From: Hyaloperonospora brassicae | Lineage: Eukaryota > Oomycota > Peronosporomycetes > Peronosporales > Peronosporaceae | Length of the DNA: 64,000 nucleotides | Direction: 5' to 3' | Assembly: GCA_947650285.1 (NCBI GenBank) | Contig: CANTFL010000007.1 | Span: 62,001 to 126,000, forward strand | Part shown: piece by piece, positions 56,178-64,000 of the stretch | How the letters are laid out: each line of letters starts with the position of its first letter | Position numbering within the stretch: position 1 is the first letter of the stretch | Notes under the pieces: model-generated | Told to the model about the DNA's origin: nothing | The model's database searches: none | What the model saw: the letters and a program-made list of their open reading frames with translations, nothing else | Translations under genes and position numbers: made by a program

Positions 56178-56655
56178 TGTAACGGGGTTACACGTCGGTT
56201 GGTAACTGACATTGCATGTGTGGCCTACACCAGGGACACGATCCCATTCAAAATGATATTGGAACACCGTATCAGTTGTTGGGGGCTGACGTGTGTCAGC
56301 CACCAAATACGAGATCTTGGGAGAGATAATAATTAGATCATTAGTGTCTAGGTTGAGTACGTTCAGTCTGAGATGTTCACTTGGATAACAACAAATGAAG
56401 TTCAGTTCCCCATTTGATTGAATAAAGACACGTGCTTTCTTAAGGCGTCTTTGAACATAACAAAGTCAAGTCTTATTCAGACACAGACTCGTTAGCAGAA
56501 TGTGCAGTCGATTCACTGAATTGTTTTGGGTTCCTTAATCGAGGACCTGGAGCTGTAAGCTCGTTGACTCGTAGAGTCGCGTCTATGTAAGAGACTACTT
56601 TGCCCACAAAGCATACAATCTTCCTCTGACTAGGAGCTGTGCGAGCTCCGCTACA
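56178..56655 (+). repeat. 3' LTR of the second chromovirus (478 bp)
   Basis: Starts TGTAACGGGG and ends CTACA; same length as the 5' LTR and nearly identical to it. Confidence 0.92.
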
Positions 56656-57833
56656 CGCGTCGAGTGGCGTTTGGTGGTTTAGTTTACTGACATAATGACC
56701 TAATCAGTGGAGCAGTGTCGATAGTGGTACCTCTGACGGCAATATTCCTTTAATATTTACTTGGCAAGGTAAATATCGTAAAATATTAGCAATAAAGTTA
56801 ATTTTGTAAATAACCGAAGTTGGAGTCGATGTCTCGAAACAGGCTCACCCCGTTCCCTCAAACGTAGACTGCCTCACGCGCGATCATCGATATTATCGAT
56901 ACTGCCACCTGTACTGCATAACTTCCTTACACAGGCTTGTCGCGCCAGCAAAGATAGTTTCGATTTATACGTCCTCAACCTTATCACAAGCACGCTACAT
57001 TGCGAAGTAGGAGTCGTCCCCTGATTGAAGCAAGTCACTGGTAGCAAATAGCGCCAGCTCTGCACTCCAAATGCGTGCAAAGCAATCGAAGTATCGGATA
57101 AGTGCCAAAGTGGTTGCCTGGCGTCCCTGCAATCTTTTGACTGGCGCTCGCGCACACGCTTAAGCAAAGCGAAGCAACCGATCGTTTTCTTTGCCAGAGC
57201 AGGAACTCAGCGTTTTCTTGCATTGCTGGTAACGCAGTTTAAGCTGTGAGATTGCGTGTGCAAACGGAAGCGGCTACGATGGGTGAAGGTGCACACTTTC
57301 GTGAGGAATGGGTCCCTGGATCCAATATGCGCATGCACCCATGGCTAGCAGGAAAGATAGTTAGCAATCAACATCACGGTTACAACAACGATAGCCAATG
57401 GAACCAAATGCCGCGCACTTGGTTTGCTCCTAAGTGCCATTTGTACGTGCATGGGCTGAAGATATAACACAATTGCGGACTCGGTAGAGAAAAAAGAGTA
57501 TGTAGATTCACCAAACAACAAAACGTGCTAAACGCTCGCCAGTGCTGTGCGCAAACACAAGAACCTAGCCGACAACCTTTGCACCAGACCCGTTCAGACC
57601 CTTCTTCCTACACCACAGACTCCTCTGCCTGGTGGCAAACACTTCGACAGGAAGAGTTCTGACCCACATATCTGAGCAGCTCAGCTTGCTGCACCAGAAT
57701 CTGCTATCCGCGTTCTCGCCCTCCGGAGTTCCAGACGGCGTTGCTTGCGGTACGTAGTCCTTCGAGGGATTGGCACCGTAGTTACAGAGATCGACACTTC
57801 GGATAGCGGATCCTTCACTTCCACATTCTCACT
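56656..57833. other. Intergenic, partly duplicated sequence
   Basis: No gene seen. From about 57.2 kb it resembles 29.3-29.5 kb (shared CCCTGGATCCA block and surroundings), which is the downstream flank of the repeat-protein genes in both copies. Confidence 0.45.
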
Positions 57834-60419
57834 CTACACAACCACAGGCATCGGATACGCGCCCCCTGAATATCCGAGGGCCGGATCTGAGACCAGCGGC
57901 GCCTTCTGCCCCACGTTCTCGATCACTGGAGTTCCGGGCAGCGGCGCCTTCTGCTCCACGTTCTCGAGCTCCGGAATTTCGGGCGTCGAGAAAACGGGCG
58001 TAGGAACTTCAGGCGTTGGAATGGCAGGCGTCGAGACTTCGGGAGCGGGAGTTCCGGGCAGCGGTGACTCCTGCCCCACGTTTTCGTTCTCAGGTGTTTC
58101 AGGACGCGGTTCCTGCTCCTCTTTCTTCTCCTCCTTCTTCTCCTCCTTCTTCTCCTGCTCCTTCTTCTCCTGCTCCTTCTTCTCCTGCTCCTTTCGCTCC
58201 TTCTCCTCCTTCTTCGCCTTCTTCTCCTGCTCCTTCTTTTCCTTCTCCTCTTCCTTCTCTTGTTTCTTCATCTCCTTCTCCTCTTGTTTCGCCTTCTTCT
58301 CCTGCTCTTTCCTCACCTTCTCCTCTTCCTTCTCTTGTTTCTTTTTCTCTTTCTCCTGCTTCTTTTTCTCCTTCTCCTCCTCCTTTGCCTCTTTCTCTTT
58401 CTTCTTCTCCTCGTCGCTCTTGACAACCTCTCCACCGACATTCGGCAAAGGACCGCTCTGGATCACCTGGTCCTGGGGGTTCGGCGACGGAGCAAACTGA
58501 GTCACATTCTCCTGCTCCGTCTCCTCCTCGTAGGTCTTGACAACCTCTCCACCGACATTCGGCAAAGGACCGCTCTGGATCACCTGGTCCTGGGGGTTCG
58601 GCGACGGAGCAAACTGAGTCACATTCTCCTGCTCCGTCTCCTCCTCGTAGGTCTTGACGACCTCTCCACCGACATTCGGCAAAGGACCGCTCTGGATCAC
58701 CTGGTCCTGGGGGTTCGGCGACGGAGCAAACTGAGTCACATTCTCCTGCTCCGTCTCCTCCATGTAGGTCTTGACGCCCTCTCCACCGACATTCGGCAAA
58801 GGACCGCTCTGGATCACCTGGTCCTGGGGGTTCGGCGACGGAGCAAACTGAGTCACATTCTCCTGCTCCGTCTCCTCCTCGTAGGTCTTGACGCCCTCTC
58901 CACCGACATTCGGCAAAGGACCGCTCTGGATCACCTGGTCCTGGGGGTTCGGCGACGGAGCAAACTGAGTAACATTCTCCTGCTCCTTGTTCTCCATGTA
59001 GGTCTTGACGCCCTCTCCACCGACATTCGGCAAAGGACCGCTCTGGATCACCTGGTCCTGGGGGTTCGGCGACGGAGCAAACTGAGTCACATTCTCCTGC
59101 TCCGTCTCCTCCTCGTAGGTCTTGACGCCCTCTCCACCGACATTCGGCAAAGGACCGCTCTGGATCACCTGGTCCTGGGGGTTCGGCGACGGAGCAAACT
59201 GAGTCACATTCTCCTGCTCCGTCTCCTCCATGTAGGTCTTGACGCCCTCTCCACCGACATTCGGCAAAGGACCGCTCTGGATCACCTGGTCCTGGGGGTT
59301 CGGCGACGGAGCAAACTGAGTCACATTCTCCTGCTCCTTGTTCTCCATGTAGGTCTTGACGCCCTCTCCACCGACATTCGGCAAAGGACCGCTCTGGATC
59401 ACCTGGTCCTGGGGGTTTGGCAACGGAGCGACCTGAATCACCTTCTCTTGCTCCTTCTTCTCCTCCTCCTCCTTCTTCTTCTGCTCCTCCTTCTTCTGCT
59501 CCTCCTTCTTCTGCTCCTCCTTCTTCTGCTCCTCCTTCTTCTGCTCCTCCTTCTTCTGCTCCTCCTTCTTCTGCTCCTTCTTCTTCTGCTCCTCCTTCTT
59601 CTGCTCCTCCTTCTTCTGCTCCTCCTTCTTCTGCTCCTCCTTCTTCTGCTCCTCCTTCTTCTGCTCCTTCTTCTTCTGCTCCTCCTTCTTCTGCTCCTCC
59701 TTCTTCTGCTCCTCCTTCTTCTGCTCCTCCTTCTTCTGCTCCTCCTTCTTCTGCTCCTCCTTCTTCTGCTCCTCCTTCTTCTGCTCCTCCTTCTTCTGCT
59801 CCTCCTTCTTCTGCTCCTCCTTCTTCTGCTCCTCCTTCTTCTGCTCCTCCTTCTTCTGCTCCTCTTTCTTCTGCTCCTCCTTCTTCTGCTCCTCCTTCTT
59901 CTGCTCCTCCTTCTTCTGCTCCTCCTTCTTCTGCTCCTCCTTCTTCTTCTCCTCCTCCTTCTTCTTCTCCTCCTCCTTCTTCTTCTCCTCCTCCTTCTTC
60001 TTCTCCTCCTCCTTTTTCTTCTCCTCTTCCTTCTTCTTCTCCTCTTCCTTCTTCTTCTCCTCTTCCTTCTTCTTCTCCTCGTCGCTCTTGACGTCTTCTC
60101 CGCCACCGTTTGGTTGACCGCCGTTTTGAACCACCTGCTCCGCGGGGTTCGGCGTCACCTGCTCCGCGGGGTTCGGCGTCAACTGCTCCGCGGGTTTCGG
60201 CGTCACCTGCTTCTCGTTGCCCGGGTTGGTGGTGCTCGGGCTTGGAGCTGCTGGGCCCTCGCCGTTCGCAACAAGAAGACCGCCGCCGCCACCAAGTCGA
60301 CGGCTAGCTCGCAGGTTCCTGACGGGTTCTTTCGTCTCCGTCATTGAGGCAGCGTTGGTGGGGATGGCAGTCGTGGCAGCGGCCATAGCAGCAAAGGCGA
60401 GAATGTACGACAGCTTCAT
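57834..60419 (-). CDS. Large secreted repeat protein with RNLR motif (candidate effector), paralogue B
   Basis: This intronless 861-residue protein starts with a signal peptide ([16 protein letters not shown]) followed by R-N-L-R at residues 34-37 within [12 protein letters not shown], a canonical RXLR pattern in the usual window. No EER follows, only K/E-rich sequence. Then come four T-P-K/N-P-A-E-Q-like units and a long array of K-K-E-E-Q units (15-bp DNA repeat). Nine 39-residue repeats follow ([13 protein letters not shown] through [10 protein letters not shown]), then a second K/E-rich coiled-coil-like tract and a Pro-rich tail ending M-P-V-V-V. Paralogue A lacks the 39-residue repeats. 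The function is unknown; a secreted adhesive, scaffold or effector role is an inference. Confidence 0.78.
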   Translation of the reverse strand: MKLSYILAFAAMAAATTAIPTNAASMTETKEPVRNLRASRRLGGGGGLLVANGEGPAAPSPSTTNPGNEKQVTPKPAEQLTPNPAEQVTPNPAEQVVQNGGQPNGGGEDVKSDEEKKKEEEKKKEEEKKKEEEKKKEEEKKKEEEKKKEEEKKKEEEKKKEEQKKEEQKKEEQKKEEQKKEEQKKEEQKKEEQKKEEQKKEEQKKEEQKKEEQKKEEQKKEEQKKEEQKKEEQKKEEQKKEEQKKEEQKKKEQKKEEQKKEEQKKEEQKKEEQKKEEQKKKEQKKEEQKKEEQKKEEQKKEEQKKEEQKKEEQKKKEEEEKKEQEKVIQVAPLPNPQDQVIQSGPLPNVGGEGVKTYMENKEQENVTQFAPSPNPQDQVIQSGPLPNVGGEGVKTYMEETEQENVTQFAPSPNPQDQVIQSGPLPNVGGEGVKTYEEETEQENVTQFAPSPNPQDQVIQSGPLPNVGGEGVKTYMENKEQENVTQFAPSPNPQDQVIQSGPLPNVGGEGVKTYEEETEQENVTQFAPSPNPQDQVIQSGPLPNVGGEGVKTYMEETEQENVTQFAPSPNPQDQVIQSGPLPNVGGEVVKTYEEETEQENVTQFAPSPNPQDQVIQSGPLPNVGGEVVKTYEEETEQENVTQFAPSPNPQDQVIQSGPLPNVGGEVVKSDEEKKKEKEAKEEEKEKKKQEKEKKKQEKEEEKVRKEQEKKAKQEEKEMKKQEKEEEKEKKEQEKKAKKEEKERKEQEKKEQEKKEQEKKEEKKEEKKEEQEPRPETPENENVGQESPLPGTPAPEVSTPAIPTPEVPTPVFSTPEIPELENVEQKAPLPGTPVIENVGQKAPLVSDPALGYSGGAYPMPVVV
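58423..59458 (-). repeat. 117-bp tandem repeat, 9 copies (39-residue protein repeat)
   Basis: Nine near-identical 117-bp units, recognised by the block CCACCGACATTCGGCAAAGG at 58434, 58551, 58668, 58785, 58902, 59019, 59136, 59253 and 59370. All are in frame. They differ mainly at a short variable site encoding M-E-E-T-E, E-E-E-T-E or M-E-N-K-E. Confidence 0.95.
59462..60090 (-). repeat. 15-bp tandem repeat encoding K-K-E-E-Q, about 30 or more units
   Basis: The plus strand is a long run of CTTCTTCTGCTCCTC, passing into 18-bp variants (K-K-K-E-E-E) near 59940. All unit lengths are multiples of three, so frame is kept. Such tracts expand and contract easily, and assembly collapse is possible here. 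Confidence 0.93.
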
Positions 60420-60484
60420 GATGCGTGAAGGTTGCGTTGGTTAAGTTGGTCCAGTCCGAATCGGAGTGGTGGGTTTGGCGTGGC

Positions 60485-60498
60485 AAATTGCGGAATGA
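60485..60498 (-). promoter_or_regulatory. Oomycete Inr/FPR core promoter of paralogue B
   Basis: The minus strand reads TCATTCCGCAATTT, a full match to the oomycete initiator plus flanking promoter consensus (TCATTYYNCAWTTT). The predicted start of transcription, the A of TCA, is at 60496, 77 nt upstream of the ATG at 60419, a normal leader length in this group. Confidence 0.82.
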
Positions 60499-60639
60499 AC
60501 GATTCGGATGCCAGCGGCCGAGTGCGGACCGACACCGCTGCTGCTGCCCGCGGTCTGTTTTGCTTGCACGGCACTGACGTCCGAGCGACGGCTCGTCGTG
60601 TCTTCCCCTACAGCTCTGCTCGCTGCATTGTATCTGCGA

Positions 60640-63600
60640 CGCCACAACCGCTTTGAGTCAGTAGTGGGGCGACAGAGCCCGTAACCTGTTTGTCTCCAGC
60701 AGCTGCTCTCCAGGAGATCTTTGGGATCTGTTCACCGGAATTACTCACAGCACGAGAAACGGGACATCAGACATGCGCCGTCAACGAGGTACGTATCAGG
60801 CCACGCGGTACGAGGGAAACGCTCGACAAGAGACAGTGCGCAACTAGCTCAGCCAATTGCGAGGACGGCGCACACGTCGAAGTCGACATGTGGCCGTCGT
60901 CGCACGTTCGTTCGTCGTTCTCACGTCAGGGCTCAAAGTTTCGAAATGTCTTCGTAACACGACTACAAGAAAGAAGCGACGCCTTACCCATCTTCGAACG
61001 CTTTCGCCACGACACGACACAGCTCAAGTGTTGCACACGCTTTTCGCATACGCGCGGGCCGCGCGATCAACTTTTGACGCCTCCGCTTTCGTGCAACGGC
61101 GTGTTGTCGACACATTGCGTCATCTTTGGTTGGACGAAAAGCTTTTAAAGTCGAACCGATTGTAAAGGCGCGATCCGTGACGTCGCTTCCACTTGCAGCA
61201 TAGAGCACTCACTACAGCAGTAAGAGCCCATTCGCCGCACGTGTGTGCGGCTATCGACATGTCTTGTTACAGTGTACAACTGTAGTAGCGGAGAGCTCGT
61301 TGAAGCATCCTTTGCGGTTGGTCTTGACGGTAGTTGCCGCACACAGTCGTCTGACTTTATTCGTGGCTACGATTCTTCGCTGTCTGGAAGCGCTACTACA
61401 ACTGAGCGAGCTGGATTTCGATGTGCGAGCAGCTTGACGACAACACGCATATGTCCGGCAAACTGCTTTGGAGCCACTAGAAAATAAAGGCGGGTACGTC
61501 CGGACGACCCGATGTTGTCGACAAATAAAGGATTCAACAATCGTTGAGAATGGCTGTTTCCACACACCCAATTGCTACATCTGTTGTCGAAACATTACGA
61601 AGAGCGGGTTGGTGTTCCATGATACAATCGATCAGTCACAGTATGAGTAGGCTTTCATCCGGAAATCGTCAAAATTGCTTAGGCGTTGCCCAACATTTGT
61701 ATCAACATAGTGTCTTGGATAGAGGATAAAATGGCGAGAAAGCACTGAGTGTACGCAAGGTGGATGGATGTCAGTGGTTGATAAACATCATCTCGCAAGG
61801 TGCATGTCAAACCCGTCGGCAGCGAATTTCTTGTGTTTGTAGAAGCCCAACAAGAAGCGAATCCATCAGCAGTAGTTGTTGAGGTAGAAGGCTGATGTTT
61901 GTATGTCAGAGTTCGCAGAGCCGCCAACGGTAAACGACGTCGTCTGACAAGATTCTGTGGACAGAGTTCACGCCCCAGCCGCACCGTTAAGCACGACCGC
62001 TATGAACTCCGCAAATAGATGCAGCAACTACTTGGTTCTGAATAATCGAACAAGCTGCACCCTCGTCTTTCGGCGCCTCAACCTTCCCACGTGACCTCGC
62101 AGATTCGAGATACAGACGCGCAGCAAAATCATGCTCTCAGAGGTCAGCACGCGCTATCGGACCACAGCAAATTTGCTGCAGTAAAGTTTAGCACCTATGA
62201 AAGACTTGACAGTCATCTTCTGGAAAACTAAGAAGCGACACTACCTGGGCAACATGACGGGCTTGACGCTTTTGCCTGTAGCACTTGAGCCGTGAGTAGT
62301 TAATGGTCAGTCCATATCGCTCGGCGACAGAGGAGCTCTCTAACTATTCCCTCTTTATCAATCATCTCAAGTCGACACCAGTGCCCTTTGTTGTTCCTTT
62401 TGCACAAGCGTGATCGGCCTTCGCCTCTCTTTTCATTATTCTCTCCAACACATCAGCAACTCCGACAATTGCTTCATCACACGATGACCACGGCTACATT
62501 GTAGTCATCACTTCGCATAACGCACGAGCCATGCCTAAACGTGACAAGCGATATCCAAAGTTGCTTGCTTATATATATACTTACGTGTATCTTCACCTGC
62601 CACCCATATGCGATTATTCAACACCAATAACAGCAGTACTTGGGGCTACCCATACACTATATAATGCCAAGCTCCTCGTACATTCCATCCCCTTCCGCAT
62701 TTATCTTTGCTTTATCGTGCTATTGAGTCGTCGGGTGAACCTCATCGAAGCAGTACCCCATACGATCGTAGTAACTCAGATACCTTCTCCTGAGCGTCGG
62801 CAGTCACATCCAGAATTCAGCTTTGTCGACTTATGGGCTCTAGAAGAAGAAAAGTGTCGATACCCATTTGTTGCATGCAAAAACGTCGCAAGGGTCCTTG
62901 GAATTGGTGTCTTCGAAAACAGTGCACTCATTTTTTGGGGGCAAGCTAATAAGGCACCCGTAATGTCGTTGATTGACTGATGGCGGTCTATGTTGTGACG
63001 GAATTGGTCTCGCTTACCTAATCCAACAACGACCATGTATTGGCAGACATGGTCGTCATTGAACTAGGTAAGCGAGACCGTCACTTTTGTGACAATGATG
63101 CGGACGTAGGCTGCTGTGTAGCCCTCGCAGCATAGCATAGCATTACATCACTCCTCACTGACTTGTGCTTCATCGCCTTGTACTTATAATGCTCTTTGTG
63201 TACGCACTTGCGAGCTGCGTGCAGCAAGTCGCTGCAAAACGTGTCATTCTGTCCTGTGGTAATGGATGAAAATGCAAAGATGCGCGTGAATCGGAATCTA
63301 CCACCTTTGCTGAAGGGTTGTTGGGTAGTTAATGGATGAAATAGTTGTTCGCATCATCTCGTAAGGTGTGGGCAGACATGTCACTTCGCCTTTATGCAAG
63401 ATCGAGCCAGTTCGAAGGAATAATACCCTCATAAACTTGACCTGACCCATTTAGTGGATCAAACTGGCTCGACCTAATCTTTGCAAAATCTGATATTCGT
63501 TGTATTAGATTTGTTTCATAAATATTGACTTTTAGCTCTTTACGCGAGGCAAACTCCAGGCAAAATCGAATCCTTAGAAGGCAGGCTCAGTCCCTTCGTA

Positions 63601-64000
63601 TGCTGGAAAATACCTGGCCAGAATTGTAAACGAAGTCTAGCATGTCTTTGCCTTTTTATTGGTGAGACGATTGTGCGGACGGCAACGCTAACAACATCGT
63701 TTTACACGAATGCAAGTACCTCAAAAAAGTATCGAGGCCATCTGGCTAAATGGCGATACTCACAAAATTAGCCCTCTGACTAAATTTGTGAATATAACGA
63801 AAACGGAGACACTCGCAAAAATGGCGCTCTGGCTATATTTGTGAGTGTATCCATTTCCGCCATGCCCACAAACAAGACCCGCTCTTTGTGGCAAAAACGA
63901 AAAGCCTGCCGTTTTGATTGGACTTCAATTGCTTCGTCACAACAGCTCTCTTTGGCATAATCCTGAACATCGCAATGGATGACGTGCAGACGTTACAAGC
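60640..64000. other. Intergenic region, no supported gene
   Basis: Up to about 61.5 kb this is the distal part of duplication copy B. Beyond it the open frames (for example 62531-62980, plus) show no recognisable domain. A strong hairpin lies at 62995-63084. Two small imperfect inverted repeats lie at about 63745-63860 (built on CTCACAAA and TTTGTGAG), perhaps a small MITE. Confidence 0.45.
62995..63084. repeat. Imperfect 33-bp hairpin with short loop
   Basis: The arm at 63006-63038 (starting GGTCTCGCTTACCTA) pairs with 63047-63079 (ending TAGGTAAGCGAGACC) with about five mismatches and an 8-nt loop. GTGACG (62995-63000) and CGTCAC (63079-63084) extend the stem after a 5-nt bulge. Confidence 0.8.

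Larger units (their letters stand above)
49238..56655 (+). mobile_element. Chromodomain Ty3/gypsy LTR retrotransposon, second copy, decayed inside
   Basis: A 7418-bp element, plus strand, of the same family as 31958-39922 but a different subfamily. The LTRs share only the termini and lack the 51-bp repeats. It has LTRs at 49238-49715 and 56178-56655, a primer-binding site at 49718 and a polypurine tract at 56167-56177. Gag, protease, RT, RNase H, integrase, chromodomain and the antisense ORF all occur in the same order but with many stops and frameshifts. No TSD is visible (ATAGA on the left, CGCGT on the right). Confidence 0.92.
57200..61510. repeat. Segmental duplication, copy B
   Basis: This copy is uninterrupted. 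It contains the large repeat-protein gene 57834-60419 and its 5' flank, matching copy A (29.3-31.7 kb and 40.2-40.34 kb). The first roughly 250 bp upstream of the two start codons are near-identical, including the core promoter position. Limits are approximate. Confidence 0.75.

Noticed and set aside
59417..60106. Ser/Pro-rich and Arg-rich frames over the 15-bp repeats
   Set aside because: Other-frame shadows of the same repeat array; no start context or domain.
58260..60347. Plus-strand 695-codon frame that is largely poly-leucine
   Set aside because: It is the complement of the K-K-E-E-Q and 117-bp repeats of the secreted protein on the minus strand. Repeat units divisible by three keep all frames open.
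62531..62980. 149-codon plus-strand frame with hydrophobic stretches
   Set aside because: No signal peptide at the start, no domain, and no splice or context support.

Overview
The window looks like nuclear DNA of an oomycete, most likely a plant-associated member of the Peronosporales (Phytophthora or downy mildew type). The reasons are compact genes with few or short GT-AG introns, oomycete-style initiator/flanking promoter elements ahead of a secreted-protein gene, secreted proteins with RXLR-like motifs, and a repeat landscape of chromodomain Ty3/gypsy elements, pogo/Tigger-like and Mutator-like transposons. All calls come from reading the sequence and translations by eye; no database search was run.

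Layout. 1-8.75 kb is AT-rich and holds only transposon fossils: a decayed pogo/Tigger-like transposase (about 2.1-3.6 kb) and a second Tigger-like element (5631-8747) split by a small Mutator-like element with a 9-bp target-site duplication. 9.2-24 kb is a gene island: a cap-binding eIF4E-family protein (five exons), a membrane-anchored trehalase, transcription factor TFIIS, a PH-USP-PDZ-UBA deubiquitinase-like protein, mitochondrial complex I subunit NDUFV1, an atypical Siw14-like tyrosine phosphatase (five exons) and a SAM-dependent methyltransferase (two exons). At 26.0-26.5 kb lies a small secreted protein with a degenerate RXLR motif, an acidic EER motif and a C-terminal membrane segment.

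From 29.3 to 61.5 kb the structure is a broken segmental duplication. Each copy carries a secreted Lys/Glu-rich repeat protein (29863-30843 and 57834-60419) with an RXLR-like motif (GNLR and RNLR) just after the signal peptide. The first copy was later invaded by a pogo-like MITE (31717-31932) and by a nearly intact chromovirus (31958-39922, minus strand, perfect 5-bp TSD). A related, heavily decayed chromovirus (49238-56655, plus strand) lies between the two copies, amid AT-rich sequence with decayed genes and hairpins.

The most interesting signal is in the two chromoviruses. Each has an additional gene on the opposite strand to gag-pol. It starts about 0.1 kb inside the 3' LTR, reads inward, and overlaps the 3' end of pol, including the chromodomain. 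The two copies differ in sequence but preserve the antisense protein, including a C-terminal coiled coil, by largely conservative substitutions. The position resembles LTR-driven antisense genes of complex retroviruses (for example HBZ of HTLV-1). I do not know this protein family and assign it no function.
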